A stretch of DNA of 64,000 nucleotides from Chitinophaga qingshengii (GCF_014529935.1 NZ_JACVFC010000003.1:496001-560000); one strand, 5' to 3'; positions 18,047 through 28,180 are shown, counted from the stretch's first letter. Numbers and translations are program-made. The notes: a model not told the origin generated them from the sequence alone.

Positions 18047-19234
18047 ATGCATAGCGTAACCAGATACGTTATTATACTTTTGGGAGGCATCCTCTTTTTC
18101 TCCTGCCGGCAGAAACCACCTGCTGCTAATCCGCCGGTGCCGGTCAACCTGTTTACGGTAAAAAGCGAGATGGTCCGCTATTATGATACCTATCCTTCCA
18201 CCGCCCAGGCATTGAGCCAGGTAAACATCGTTCCCTCCGTGGTGCAGGGATATGTGACCGGTATCTTCGCAGCAGACGGCGCCCAGGTACGCAAAGGCCA
18301 GCTGCTGTACGAGATAGACAAAAGGATCTACCAGGCTGCCTACGATCAGGCGCTCGCCAACCTGAAAGTGGCCCAGTCTAACCAGTTGCAGCAACAACAG
18401 GATGCGGACCGCTACGTGTACCTCAACAAATACAACGCCGTGGCCAAACAACTCTACGACCACGCTATGATCGCGCTGGAAACAGCGAAAAGCCAGACTA
18501 AGGTAGCGCAGGAAGCAGTGAAGTCAGCCCAGACAAACCTGAACTTCGCCAGTGTGTACGCCCCTTTCGATGGTACCATCGGTATCAGCGCCGTCAGATT
18601 GGGCAATGTAGTGGTAGGGGGACAAACCATCATGAATACCATTTCCACCAACGACCCGATGGCAGTGGATTTCCTGGTGAACGAAAAACAGCTGCTGGCT
18701 TTTGAACGGTTTAAGACAGATAGTTCCGCGATGCCGGACTCTCTCTTTACCCTGCAGCTCCCGGATAATACCGGGTATCCTTACCCGGGGAAGATTTCCG
18801 TGATAGACCGTGCGGTAGATCCGCAGACCGGCACCATTCGTATGCGACTGGTATTCCCGAATCATCAGCACCTGCTGAAAGTGGGCATGAGCTGCGTGGT
18901 ACGGGTACGCAACCAGGAAAAAGGACCGCAGATGGTGGTGCCGAATAAAGCCGTCGTAGAACAGATGGGCGAGTACTTCCTGTTTGTGGCGAAGGATACC
19001 GTGGTGGCCTCGAAAAACAAGCCAGGAAAAGAGGAAGTGTCAAGGCTACACGCTTATCAGAAAAAGATACAGATCGGACAAACCATCGGCGCCGACGTGA
19101 TTGTATTATCCGGTGTGACCGATGGAGATCGTGTAGTGGTGGACGGTATACAGTCCATCCATGATGGCTCCGCCATTACCCTCGCGGCTAAAAAGCCTCA
19201 CACCGGGGCAGATTCCGGCAAAACGAATAAATGA
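18047..19234 (+). CDS. RND efflux periplasmic adaptor lipoprotein
   Basis: 395 aa from ATG at 18047; a reading from 17981 overlaps the TolC gene and lacks a signal. The leader LLGGILFFSC ends in a lipobox Cys, anchoring the protein to the inner membrane. Barrel-sandwich and hairpin regions show VVQGYVTGIFAADGAQVRKGQLLYEID and FASVYAPFDGTIGISAVRLGNVV, and the membrane-proximal domain near the C-terminus includes VVVDGIQSIHDGS. It connects the TolC protein to the two RND permeases encoded directly downstream (12 bases to the first). Confidence 0.93.
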   Translation: MHSVTRYVIILLGGILFFSCRQKPPAANPPVPVNLFTVKSEMVRYYDTYPSTAQALSQVNIVPSVVQGYVTGIFAADGAQVRKGQLLYEIDKRIYQAAYDQALANLKVAQSNQLQQQQDADRYVYLNKYNAVAKQLYDHAMIALETAKSQTKVAQEAVKSAQTNLNFASVYAPFDGTIGISAVRLGNVVVGGQTIMNTISTNDPMAVDFLVNEKQLLAFERFKTDSSAMPDSLFTLQLPDNTGYPYPGKISVIDRAVDPQTGTIRMRLVFPNHQHLLKVGMSCVVRVRNQEKGPQMVVPNKAVVEQMGEYFLFVAKDTVVASKNKPGKEEVSRLHAYQKKIQIGQTIGADVIVLSGVTDGDRVVVDGIQSIHDGSAITLAAKKPHTGADSGKTNK

Positions 19235-19246
19235 TTCCAGCATCGC

Positions 19247-22200
19247 ATGATTGCAAATACATTCATTAAAAGACCCGTAACAGCCATTGTGGTATCCATT
19301 GTACTGGTACTGACGGGGAGCGTTTGTATCCTCAATCTGCCGGTGGACCAATACCCGGATATTACGCCGCCGGTGGTGCAGATCAACGGGCAGTATATCG
19401 GTGCAGACGCACAAACCGTGGAGCAAACCGTTGCCACGCCGATAGAACAACAGGTGAACGGTACGCCCGGTATGGAATATATGCAAAGCAACAGTTCCAA
19501 CAATGGCAATATGCAGGCTGCCGTTACTTATAGCATCGGTACCAATATCGATGTGGCTACACTGGACGTACAAAACCGGGTGAGCATCGCCACACCGCTG
19601 ATTCCCAGCGCGGCCACCCGTTTGGGACTGACCGTCCGTGCCGTAAATCCAAGCATGCTGATGATGGTCGCCATCTACTCACCCAAAGGCACACACGATA
19701 TTACCTTCCTCGACAACTATACCAACATCTTTATCCAGGACGCGCTGTTACGGGTGCCCGGCGTGGGTACTATCAACAGTTTCGCCGATAATTTCAGTAT
19801 GCGGGTATGGATGAACCCGGAGAAAATGGCTTCGTATAGCCTTACTCCCCAGGATATCATCGGTGCGCTCAATGCGCAGAACGTACAGGTGGCGGCTGGC
19901 TCCGCCGGTGTGCCACCACAATCCAAACAACAAACTTTTGAACTGGGTATCCTGGTAAACGGACGGTTAAGCAAAGTGTCAGAGTTTGAAAACATCATCG
20001 TTAAAACAATTCCGGCCACCGGAGCATTGGTGTACCTGAAAGATGTAGCCCGTGTAGAACTGGGTAAATTCAGCTTTTCCAGCAACTCCTTTGTGGACGG
20101 CCATCGTGCTTCCTACCTGCGCATTTACCAGGCGCCGGGCAGTAACGCCTTAAAAACAGCGGAAGGGATCTATAAGGAACTGGAACAGCTGAAAACGTTT
20201 TTCCCGGCAGACGTGGATTACAAAGTGCCGTTCGAATCGGTGACCGTCGTGAAAGTGTCCATGAGCGATGTGGTGGTCACCCTGTTAATGACCCTGGCGC
20301 TGGTGGCTATCGTAGTATTTGTGTTCCTGCAAAACTTCCGTTCCACGCTGATTCCCGTACTGGCGATACCGGTATCTATTTTCGGAACTTTCTGCTTTTT
20401 TATACCACTGGGATTTACCATCAATACCCTGACCATGTTCGGCTTTGTGCTGGCTATTGGTATTGTAGTGGATGATGCCATCATTGTAGTAGAAGCGGTA
20501 CAGCATTATATGGATGAAAAGGGCATGTCGCCGAAAGAGGCGACTTATTATGCCATGAAGGATATTTCCGCGCCGGTGGTAGCCATTGCGCTGATATTGG
20601 CGGCCGTGTTTGTACCGGTAGGATTTATTCCCGGTATCGTTGGCCGGTTATACCAGCAATTCGCTATTACTATTGCTATTTCAGTGCTCATTTCTGCTTT
20701 TGTGGCGCTGTCGCTGACGCCGGCGTTGTGCTCCTTGTTGTTAAAACCTTCCGACCCTAACCGGAAGAACAAAGGTATTGCCCGCTGGTTCACCGGCTTC
20801 AATCGCTGGTTTGACCGTATCACCGGCAGTTATGTGAAGGGTGTGGATAATAGTATTAAACGCTCGGCCCTGGTGATGGTACTGCTGGTGGTGATTTGTG
20901 TAGCCGCCTTTTTTATGCTGAAACATAAATCATCCGGTTTTATTCCCTCCGAGGATGATGGTAACCTGTATGTTACTTTCCAGTTGCCGCCGGCATCTTC
21001 TACTACCCGTGCGGTGCAGGTGATGAACCGGCTGATGAAAGTAGTGACGGAAACGCCGGGTGTAGGCCACTATGCGGCTTTGTCCGGACTAAACGTCATC
21101 AACAACGCCTCTAATTCCAATTGCGGTACTATCTACCTGCAACTAAATCCCTGGGATGAACGTTCCCGTAAAAGTGAACAGGTGCCGGGCATTATCACGG
21201 AGCTGCGTAAACGAATTGCAGACGCCGGTATTAATGATGCCAATGTGGAAGTCGTACAACCTTCCCCGTTACCCGGTGTCGGCGCTACCGTTGGTTTCAG
21301 CCTGCAGATTGAACAACGCAGTACCAATGATGACATACATGCTTTTGAAGCGGTGGTCAATAAATTTGTCACCGAGGCCAATAAAAATCCGGCTATCTCG
21401 GGCGCCTACAGCTTCTATAACGCGCATACACCGGGCTTCGGCGTAACCGTTGACCGGGAAAAATGTGAGCGAATGGGCGCCGATGTGGGAGATGTTTTTA
21501 CGACCATACAGGCATTTATGGGCAGTATGTACATCAACGACTTTACAACGTATAACCGTACTTTTCACGTAGTGGTACAGGCGGATACCGCCTACCGCAA
21601 TGTAATATCCGACCTGAATAAATATTACGTCCGTAATACAGCCGGACAGATGTTGCCTTTGGGGACGCTGGTTAGTTACAAACCGATTGAAACATCGCCG
21701 CTGATTTCGCATTTTAATATCTTCCGTTCAGCAGAGGTAGATGGCGTTTCAGGATCGGGATACAGCACGGTAGAAACGATTGAAGCGCTGAAGGAAGTCG
21801 CCGCCAGGGTGCTGCCGCAGGGCTATGCCTATGAGTTCTCCGGACTGAGTTATGAAGAAATAAAAGCTGGTTCCACCACGATTTACATCTTTATTTTCTC
21901 GATCACCTTTGTGTTCCTTTTCCTGTCGGCTTTGTATGAGAGCTGGTCGGTACCTTTCTCCGTGTTGCTGGCAGTACCCATCGGCGTGATGGGCGCTATT
22001 CTCACCCTGTGCCTGGTACCCAGTCTCACGAATAACGTATATGCACAAATCGGTATGATCACCCTGATAGGCCTGGCGGCTAAAAACGCTATCCTCATTG
22101 TGGAGTTTGCAAAGGTGCGGGTAGACAGGGGAGAGGACCTGATACAATCCACCCTGGAGGCCGTGGGACTGAGGCTGCGCCCTATCGTGATGACGTCCAT

Positions 22201-22507
22201 GGCCTTTATCCTGGGTGTATTACCATTAGTGCTGGCTACCGGTGCAGGCGCCGTTTCACGCAGGACCATCGGTTTTACCGTGTTGGGAGGTATGATTGCC
22301 GCTTCTACCATCGCTATTTTCGTAGTGCCGGTGCTGTTTGTACTCATTACCCGCTTGTCATACGGCGCCAGGAAGCTGGCCTGGTTGAAAGAGCACCACG
22401 AAAGCCTGATGGAGAAAGCACAGAAAATAGAGCAACAGGATATTGACCCCGAGCTGGAATTTGAAATAAAACGTTCCCGCGATTTTAATAAACCTGACAG
22501 CGAATGA
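19247..22507 (+). CDS. RND efflux permease, first of a tandem pair
   Basis: 1086 aa, the usual length for HAE1-type (AcrB-like) proton/drug antiporters with 12 membrane segments and two large periplasmic loops. It begins MIANTFIKRPVTAIVVSIV. The proton-relay residues are present: GIVVDDAIIVVEAV (Asp409, Asp410) in TM4 and GLAAKNAILIVEF (Lys946) in TM10. The last codons overlap the start of the second permease by four bases (ATGA). Function: export of hydrophobic compounds from periplasm or membrane together with the adaptor and TolC partner. Confidence 0.95.
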   Translation: MIANTFIKRPVTAIVVSIVLVLTGSVCILNLPVDQYPDITPPVVQINGQYIGADAQTVEQTVATPIEQQVNGTPGMEYMQSNSSNNGNMQAAVTYSIGTNIDVATLDVQNRVSIATPLIPSAATRLGLTVRAVNPSMLMMVAIYSPKGTHDITFLDNYTNIFIQDALLRVPGVGTINSFADNFSMRVWMNPEKMASYSLTPQDIIGALNAQNVQVAAGSAGVPPQSKQQTFELGILVNGRLSKVSEFENIIVKTIPATGALVYLKDVARVELGKFSFSSNSFVDGHRASYLRIYQAPGSNALKTAEGIYKELEQLKTFFPADVDYKVPFESVTVVKVSMSDVVVTLLMTLALVAIVVFVFLQNFRSTLIPVLAIPVSIFGTFCFFIPLGFTINTLTMFGFVLAIGIVVDDAIIVVEAVQHYMDEKGMSPKEATYYAMKDISAPVVAIALILAAVFVPVGFIPGIVGRLYQQFAITIAISVLISAFVALSLTPALCSLLLKPSDPNRKNKGIARWFTGFNRWFDRITGSYVKGVDNSIKRSALVMVLLVVICVAAFFMLKHKSSGFIPSEDDGNLYVTFQLPPASSTTRAVQVMNRLMKVVTETPGVGHYAALSGLNVINNASNSNCGTIYLQLNPWDERSRKSEQVPGIITELRKRIADAGINDANVEVVQPSPLPGVGATVGFSLQIEQRSTNDDIHAFEAVVNKFVTEANKNPAISGAYSFYNAHTPGFGVTVDREKCERMGADVGDVFTTIQAFMGSMYINDFTTYNRTFHVVVQADTAYRNVISDLNKYYVRNTAGQMLPLGTLVSYKPIETSPLISHFNIFRSAEVDGVSGSGYSTVETIEALKEVAARVLPQGYAYEFSGLSYEEIKAGSTTIYIFIFSITFVFLFLSALYESWSVPFSVLLAVPIGVMGAILTLCLVPSLTNNVYAQIGMITLIGLAAKNAILIVEFAKVRVDRGEDLIQSTLEAVGLRLRPIVMTSMAFILGVLPLVLATGAGAVSRRTIGFTVLGGMIAASTIAIFVVPVLFVLITRLSYGARKLAWLKEHHESLMEKAQKIEQQDIDPELEFEIKRSRDFNKPDSE

Positions 22508-25500
22508 TTGCCAATACATTCATAAAAAGGCCGGTTACCGCGATCGTGATATCTGTCGTACTCATGATCTCCGGGCTGATCTGTATGTATAATCTTCCGC
22601 TGGACCAGTTCCCTAAAATTACGCCGCCGGGTGTCAGTATCTCCGCCAACTACACCGGCGCCGATGCGCAGACAGTAGAACAAACGGTGACGATCCCCAT
22701 AGAAGAGCAGGTGAACGGGGTACCGGGCATGATGTACATGCAAAGCACCAATACACAAACCGGTTCTGCTAATATCAGTGTAACCTTTGACGTAGGAACG
22801 AACGTTAACATCGCCACGCTGAACGTGCAGAACAGGGTGGGACTGGCAGCGCCGGTATTACCTTCCGTAGTCGGGCAGCTGGGCGTAACAGTACGCGCCC
22901 GTAACCCGGACCAGCTCATGAACCTGGCTATTTATTCACCGAAAGGCACCCATGATATCACCTTTCTGGATAACTATACCAGTACCTTTATCGTAGATGC
23001 GTTACTGAGAGTGCCCGGCGTAGGGGATGTACAATCCCGCGGAAATCCTTTCAGTATGCGTATCTGGATGGACCCTAAAAAAATGGCCTCCTACGGCCTG
23101 ATGCCGGCAGATGTGATCGCCGCCCTGCAAAGACAAAACATTTATATCGCCGCAGGCGCAGTCGGCGCTCCGCCGCAATACCACGACCAGACACGGGAAT
23201 ACACCCTGGTGGTGAATAGTCTGCTCACCAAACCCGCGGAGTATGAAAAAGTAATTGTGAAAAAAATACCCGCTACCGGGGAGATGATATACCTGAAAGA
23301 TATCGCGCGGGTAGACCTGGGTAAATTTAACTACGGCAACCAGGGTTTTGCCGACGGGCATCCGGCTACCACCGTGATGGTGTATCAATCACCTACCAGC
23401 AACGCTTTGCAAACAGCGGAAAACGTATATGCGGCGCTGGCGGCGCTTAAAAAATCGTTCCCGCCGGATGTGGACTACGCCGTGCCTTTTGAAAACGTTA
23501 CCATTATCCAGGTATCCATTGCGGAAGTAGTGAAAACCTTGTTTGAAGCGCTGGGACTGGTAGTGATCGTAGTGTTCCTGTTTTTGCAGAACTGGCGTTC
23601 AGCGATCATTCCCATTATAGCCATCCCGGTGTCTATCATCAGTACGTTTATCCTGTTTATTCCACTGGGTTTCACCATTAACACGCTGACCCTGTTTGGC
23701 TTTGTGCTGGCTATCGGGATTGTGGTAGATGACGCCATTATCGTGGTGGAAGCAGTGCAGCATTTGATTGACAAGGAACAGATGTCGCCCAAAGAAGCAA
23801 CCTACCAGGCCATGAAAGAGATATCCGGGCCCGTGGTAGCCATTGCGCTCATCCTTGCATCGGTGTTTGTGCCGGTTGGTTTTATTCCGGGTATCACCGG
23901 GAAACTGTACCAGCAGTTTGCGATTACCATCGCTATCTCCGTTGTATTGTCGGCTTTTATTGCGCTGTCGTTAACACCGGCCTTGTGTACTTTGCTGCTG
24001 CGGCCGTCGCCGGTAGGGCGCGAGTCCAAAGGCCTTAACAAATTCTTTTTCCGCTTCAATGGCTGGTTCAACCAGTTAACGACGCGGTATTCCAATGGTG
24101 TTAAATATTGCATCAAATATACCGGCCTGGTAGTGCTAACGTTGCTGGTGATTTGCCTGGGCGCCCTGCTGCTCTTCAAAAACAAACCCAGTGGGTTTAT
24201 TCCTTCAGAAGACGGGGGTCGGGTGATGATCGGTATCCAATTGCCCGAAGGCGCCGCCACTACACAAACGGAGGAGGTGCTGAAAAAAGTGATGAAGGTA
24301 GTCGCGGAAACGCCTGGCGTCAAACATTATAACGCCATCTCCGGCATGAACGTGCTCGGCGGCGGCGCCACTTCCAACGGCGCCAGTATCTTTTGTATGC
24401 TGCAACCCTGGGACCAGCGCAGTACTCCGGAGATGCAGATCCCCGGTATTATGGACGTTATCAAACAGCGGATCATAGCGGCTGGCGTTAAAAACGCCCG
24501 TATTACCGTGAATGCATCGGCGGCTATCAGGGGACTGGGAACCGCTGCGGGCTTCAGTATGCAGGTGGAGCAGGGAAACACCAGTGATGATATTCATGCC
24601 TTTGAAACGGTGATGAATAAGTTTGTGGCGGCGCTGAAAAAAGAACCGGCAACGGCGACTGCCTATTGTAACTATGCCGCACACACGCCGGCATTTGAAC
24701 TGTTGCTCGACAGGGAGAAATGCCAGAAGCTGGGAGTGAATGTGGCCGATGTGTTCAGCACCATACAGGGATTTATGGGCAGCCGCCTGGTCGGCAATTT
24801 TACATTGTATAACCGTACCTACCGCGCCATTGTGCAGGCGGATACAGCCAGCAGGGCGCTGATCAGCAACCTGGAAAAATACTACGTGCGCAATTCCGCT
24901 TCGGAGATGTTGCCGTTAAGCACACTGGTCGGCTATAAGCCTATTTCCACCGCGCCATTGATTACGCATTTTAATATTTTTCGTTCAGCCGAAGTAGATG
25001 GTTCTACACCGCTGGGATATAGTACGGGACAGAGTATCGAAACACTGAAAGCCGTGGCCGCTAAGGTATTGCCAAGAGGATACACCTACGAATTTTCGGG
25101 ACTGAGTTACCAGGAGATACAGGCAGGCTCTATGACAATCTACATTTTCCTGTTTTCCATCATCTTCGTTTTTCTTTTCCTGGCGGCGCTGTATGAAAGC
25201 TGGTCGGTGCCTTTCTCCGTATTGCTGGCGGTGCCCATCAGTGCTTTCGGGGCTATTTTTGCGCTCACCACCATGCCGGCGTTGTCCAATAACGTATATG
25301 CGCAGATCGGACTGATCACGCTCATAGGCCTGTCTGCCAAAAATGCCATACTGATCGTGGAATTTGCCAAGGTACGGGTTGACCGCGGCGAGCATCTCAT
25401 CAAATCTACCCTGGAGGCCGTGAAACTACGGTTACGCCCCATCATCATGACATCGCTGGCTTTTATACTGGGTGTAATGCCGATGGTGCTGGCTTCCGGC

Positions 25501-25761
25501 GCCGGCGCCCAATCCCGTAAAACCATTGGGGTAACGGTGCAGGGCGGTATGGTAGCTTCTTCCTGCATCGCCATTTTTATTGTACCGGTACTGTTTGTGT
25601 TGTTTACCCGGTGGAGCTATGGTAAAAAGAAGCTGGCATGGCTGGCAGCCAATCATCAGCTATTAATGGAAAAAGAAAGAAAAGTAGAGGCGCAAAGTAT
25701 AGATCCGGAACTGGAGTACGATATTGCACAAGCACGAAAAGAGAAAAACGAAGGTGTTTAA
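22504..25761 (+). CDS. RND efflux permease, second of a tandem pair
   Basis: 1085 aa and clearly a paralogue of the upstream permease: the same MIANTFIKRPVTAIV start, identical domain order, and the same relay residues at the same positions (Asp409, Asp410 in GIVVDDAIIVVEAV and Lys946 in GLSAKNAILIVEF). The porter and docking domains differ substantially, for example around residues 180-230 and 560-680. Tandem genes with a single adaptor recall MdtBC, where two permeases form a mixed trimer. Here both copies keep the proton-relay residues. The stop codon is interleaved with that of the convergent esterase gene. Confidence 0.95.
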   Translation: MIANTFIKRPVTAIVISVVLMISGLICMYNLPLDQFPKITPPGVSISANYTGADAQTVEQTVTIPIEEQVNGVPGMMYMQSTNTQTGSANISVTFDVGTNVNIATLNVQNRVGLAAPVLPSVVGQLGVTVRARNPDQLMNLAIYSPKGTHDITFLDNYTSTFIVDALLRVPGVGDVQSRGNPFSMRIWMDPKKMASYGLMPADVIAALQRQNIYIAAGAVGAPPQYHDQTREYTLVVNSLLTKPAEYEKVIVKKIPATGEMIYLKDIARVDLGKFNYGNQGFADGHPATTVMVYQSPTSNALQTAENVYAALAALKKSFPPDVDYAVPFENVTIIQVSIAEVVKTLFEALGLVVIVVFLFLQNWRSAIIPIIAIPVSIISTFILFIPLGFTINTLTLFGFVLAIGIVVDDAIIVVEAVQHLIDKEQMSPKEATYQAMKEISGPVVAIALILASVFVPVGFIPGITGKLYQQFAITIAISVVLSAFIALSLTPALCTLLLRPSPVGRESKGLNKFFFRFNGWFNQLTTRYSNGVKYCIKYTGLVVLTLLVICLGALLLFKNKPSGFIPSEDGGRVMIGIQLPEGAATTQTEEVLKKVMKVVAETPGVKHYNAISGMNVLGGGATSNGASIFCMLQPWDQRSTPEMQIPGIMDVIKQRIIAAGVKNARITVNASAAIRGLGTAAGFSMQVEQGNTSDDIHAFETVMNKFVAALKKEPATATAYCNYAAHTPAFELLLDREKCQKLGVNVADVFSTIQGFMGSRLVGNFTLYNRTYRAIVQADTASRALISNLEKYYVRNSASEMLPLSTLVGYKPISTAPLITHFNIFRSAEVDGSTPLGYSTGQSIETLKAVAAKVLPRGYTYEFSGLSYQEIQAGSMTIYIFLFSIIFVFLFLAALYESWSVPFSVLLAVPISAFGAIFALTTMPALSNNVYAQIGLITLIGLSAKNAILIVEFAKVRVDRGEHLIKSTLEAVKLRLRPIIMTSLAFILGVMPMVLASGAGAQSRKTIGVTVQGGMVASSCIAIFIVPVLFVLFTRWSYGKKKLAWLAANHQLLMEKERKVEAQSIDPELEYDIAQARKEKNEGV

Positions 25762-26915
25762 TGTTTTTTCAATTTCATCAGGTTATTCCTGCCATCTTCA
25801 TTATCCGGATTTAGCTGTAATGATTTTTCATAGTTTTCAATGGCGTTGAGGGTATCTCCCTTGATCATATATGCTTCTCCCATACTATCATAGGCATTAT
25901 AGGAGTGAGGGAAATGTTCCACATTATACCGGAACAACCGGATAGCCTCGTCTGTATGGCCCGTCCGGAGCTGTTTGTAGCCGATGTTGTTGATAAATTC
26001 TTCCGGAGGAAACAGGGGATAGCCATATTCTGCTGACAGGTGGTTAAAGCGTTGTTCCACCTCCTGATAGGTTAATGGAAGGTCGCCATAGTAATCAAAG
26101 AACCAGTTTCTGTAGATGAATTTTAACCCGTCATAAATGCCTTTAAAGGTCATGGAGAAATGATTTTCGTCGGGGTATTGACGGTAGTCCCATTGCATGG
26201 TTTTGGGAGCGCTCGTTTCCAGTACTTTCGTCAGCGCCCGTACCTGCCGGGTATCTTCATGACCAATGGCGACAAAAAATTTCTCTTTGGAGGTTGGCCG
26301 TTGGCGAAGGAGCGTGGCAAATCTTGCCGTCAGCACGGTGTCAATACCACCGATCGCCGGACTGAGCAGCACGGTAGCCTGAAACAGGTCCGGTATTTTT
26401 TGTTTGGCGTAGAACGCAAAGAGTCCCGCCAGCGAATGGCCTACCAGTATACGATAGGGCACCGTCTTATATTGCTGATCGATTTTGGGTATCACTTCTG
26501 TTTTCATAAATTTCAGGAACCTGGCAGCGCCGGTGTTTTCCAAAACAGCGGTATCGGGCTTTCCATCTGCCCGAAGGGCATGTTTGATATTTAAGTCAGC
26601 GCCTCTGTCAGGGTGTACGATGCCAACTACTATAGCTTTGGGCATGCGGTTAACATCGTAGGAGGATAAATATTCCACCATGGCGGATACATAGTTAAAA
26701 TGGACTTGTCCGTCCAGCAGGTAAATAACCGGGTAACGTTGGGAGTCCGCAGGGGAGTAGTTGGACGGAAGATGTACCCACAGTGTCCTGGGAGTTCCCA
26801 GGGCCGGCGATTGCCAGCTGAGGGTATGTTCGTTACGCGGAGCAATGGTATCTATCTGCGCCTGCAGTATTAATGATAACAGCAACAGGATAGTAGCTAC
26901 AACAGTTATGCGCAT
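25758..26915 (-). CDS. Secreted alpha/beta-hydrolase esterase with C-terminal TPR
   Basis: 385 aa with a signal peptide (residues 1-20, ending LILQAQ). The esterase domain is of the IroE / enterochelin-esterase-like (putative esterase D) type: YPVIYLLDGQVHFNYVSAM, nucleophile elbow GHSLAG with Ser161, and DENHFSM as the likely His region. Residues about 310-385 form tetratricopeptide repeats (RLFRYNVEHFPHSYNAYDSMGEAYMIKG, then YEKSLQLNPDNEDGRNN). Such esterase-TPR proteins are common in Bacteroidota; substrates could be siderophore-like or carbohydrate esters. Ends tail-to-tail with the RND operon. Confidence 0.87.
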   Translation of the reverse strand: MRITVVATILLLLSLILQAQIDTIAPRNEHTLSWQSPALGTPRTLWVHLPSNYSPADSQRYPVIYLLDGQVHFNYVSAMVEYLSSYDVNRMPKAIVVGIVHPDRGADLNIKHALRADGKPDTAVLENTGAARFLKFMKTEVIPKIDQQYKTVPYRILVGHSLAGLFAFYAKQKIPDLFQATVLLSPAIGGIDTVLTARFATLLRQRPTSKEKFFVAIGHEDTRQVRALTKVLETSAPKTMQWDYRQYPDENHFSMTFKGIYDGLKFIYRNWFFDYYGDLPLTYQEVEQRFNHLSAEYGYPLFPPEEFINNIGYKQLRTGHTDEAIRLFRYNVEHFPHSYNAYDSMGEAYMIKGDTLNAIENYEKSLQLNPDNEDGRNNLMKLKKH

Positions 26916-27035
26916 AAGTGGAATTTATACTAAATTTCAGTAAAAAAATCCATTAAACAGCTTATCATGTACGATAGTCTTCGCCTCGCGGATAAGTTTT
27001 GTTATTTTGGCGGGAGATATTTAAAAGTGAGCAAC

Positions 27036-27668
27036 ATGGACAATTATTTTGAAAGCCCGTTTCGCGGGAAATTATTATCTGAACAAGTTACCAATCCTAA
27101 TATTATCGTAGGCGCCTATAGTTATTACTCCGGCTACTATCATGGTCATTCTTTTGACGAATGTGCCAAATACCTGATGCCCGACAGAACGGATGTAGAT
27201 AAGTTGATCATCGGCAGTTATTGTTCTATCGGCACCGGTGCGGCGTTTATCATGGCTGGTAACCAGGGGCACCGCCACGACTGGGTGTCCAGCTTCCCTT
27301 TCTTTTATATGTCGCAGGAAGTAGCGGCTTTTGAAGGCAGTGTAGACGGATACCACGCAGCCGGAGATACGGTGATTGGCAACGATGTATGGATTGGCAT
27401 GGAAGCAGTGATTATGCCGGGCGTAAAAATAGGCCATGGTGCTATTATCGGTACGAGGGCGCTGATCACCAAAGATGTGGCGCCTTACAGGGTGATGGGT
27501 GGCAACCCCGGTAAAGAAATCCGGAAACGTTTTGCGGAAGAAGACATTGCCCGCCTGCTGGAAATGGAATGGTGGAACTGGCCGGACGATAGGCTGAAAG
27601 CTGCTATGCCACTACTTTGTAACAGTGATATCAAAGCATTGTATGACTTCTATAAATCTCAGTCATAA
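27036..27668 (+). CDS. catB: Type B chloramphenicol O-acetyltransferase (xenobiotic acyltransferase)
   Basis: 210 aa from ATG at 27036, exactly the length of CatB enzymes; the longer reading from 26967 adds 23 unrelated residues. The start DNYFESPFRGKLLSEQVTNP and GAYSYYSGYYHGHSF are near-diagnostic for CatB. Left-handed beta-helix hexapeptides follow, and the catalytic His79 lies in FIMAGNQGHRHDW. The C-terminus EMEWWNWPDDRLKAAMPLL also fits. Acetyl-CoA-dependent acetylation of chloramphenicol or a related hydroxylated natural product is expected. It sits in an ordinary chromosomal setting with a DinB gene overlapping its stop codon by one base, with no cassette recombination site seen. Confidence 0.93.
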   Translation: MDNYFESPFRGKLLSEQVTNPNIIVGAYSYYSGYYHGHSFDECAKYLMPDRTDVDKLIIGSYCSIGTGAAFIMAGNQGHRHDWVSSFPFFYMSQEVAAFEGSVDGYHAAGDTVIGNDVWIGMEAVIMPGVKIGHGAIIGTRALITKDVAPYRVMGGNPGKEIRKRFAEEDIARLLEMEWWNWPDDRLKAAMPLLCNSDIKALYDFYKSQS

Positions 27669-28180
27669 TGAAAAGAACAGCCTGGTTTGACCGTTCCTTT
27701 CCGGCGATGACCGATAACGGGGTGATGCCGGGTATTATCGAACGGCTCAGCGGTACACCTGCCCGTGCGGAGGAACTGACCCGTGGCATCGCGGAAGCGG
27801 TGCTGGTCCGTAAATCCGGCGACGAATGGTCTGCCAAGGAAGAGTTGGGACACCTCTCTGATCTGGAACCATTGTGGGCCGGCCGTCTAGGGGATTTTAT
27901 CAACGGCCTGCCGGAGTTGCGGGTAGCTGATCTCACCAACCGGCGTACCCATGAGGCCCATCACAATGATACGGGTCTGGCGGAGTTGTTACAACGTTTC
28001 CGGCAGCTAAGAACTGCCTTTGTACAACAATTGCTGGCGCTGGATGATACGAAACTGGATCATACGGCTTTACATCCACGGCTGAAAACACCGATGCGCA
28101 TCATTGATCTGGCTTACTTTGTAGCCGAACATGATGATCATCACCTGGCAGGTATCCGGGAAAAAATATCAACCCAATAA
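27668..28180 (+). CDS. DinB-family protein
   Basis: 170 aa. Four-helix-bundle DinB_2-type protein with metal-ligand histidines in the expected places: KEELGHLSDLE (first His, about residue 62) and AEHDDHHLAG near the C-terminus (about residues 157-163). Family members are often thiol- or metal-dependent enzymes or damage-induced proteins of unknown substrate. The ATG uses the last A of the catB stop (TAATG), so translation is probably coupled to catB; this hints at a shared small-molecule detoxification role, which is inference. Confidence 0.85.
   Translation: MKRTAWFDRSFPAMTDNGVMPGIIERLSGTPARAEELTRGIAEAVLVRKSGDEWSAKEELGHLSDLEPLWAGRLGDFINGLPELRVADLTNRRTHEAHHNDTGLAELLQRFRQLRTAFVQQLLALDDTKLDHTALHPRLKTPMRIIDLAYFVAEHDDHHLAGIREKISTQ

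Noticed and set aside
21883..22758. 291-codon open frame antisense to the RND junction
   Set aside because: Shadow of the two conserved permease genes; rich in Arg/His and without any recognisable motif.
27036..27668. catB as part of a mobile gene cassette
   Set aside because: No attC-like imperfect repeat, integrase or transposase was seen, and the next gene overlaps its stop codon.
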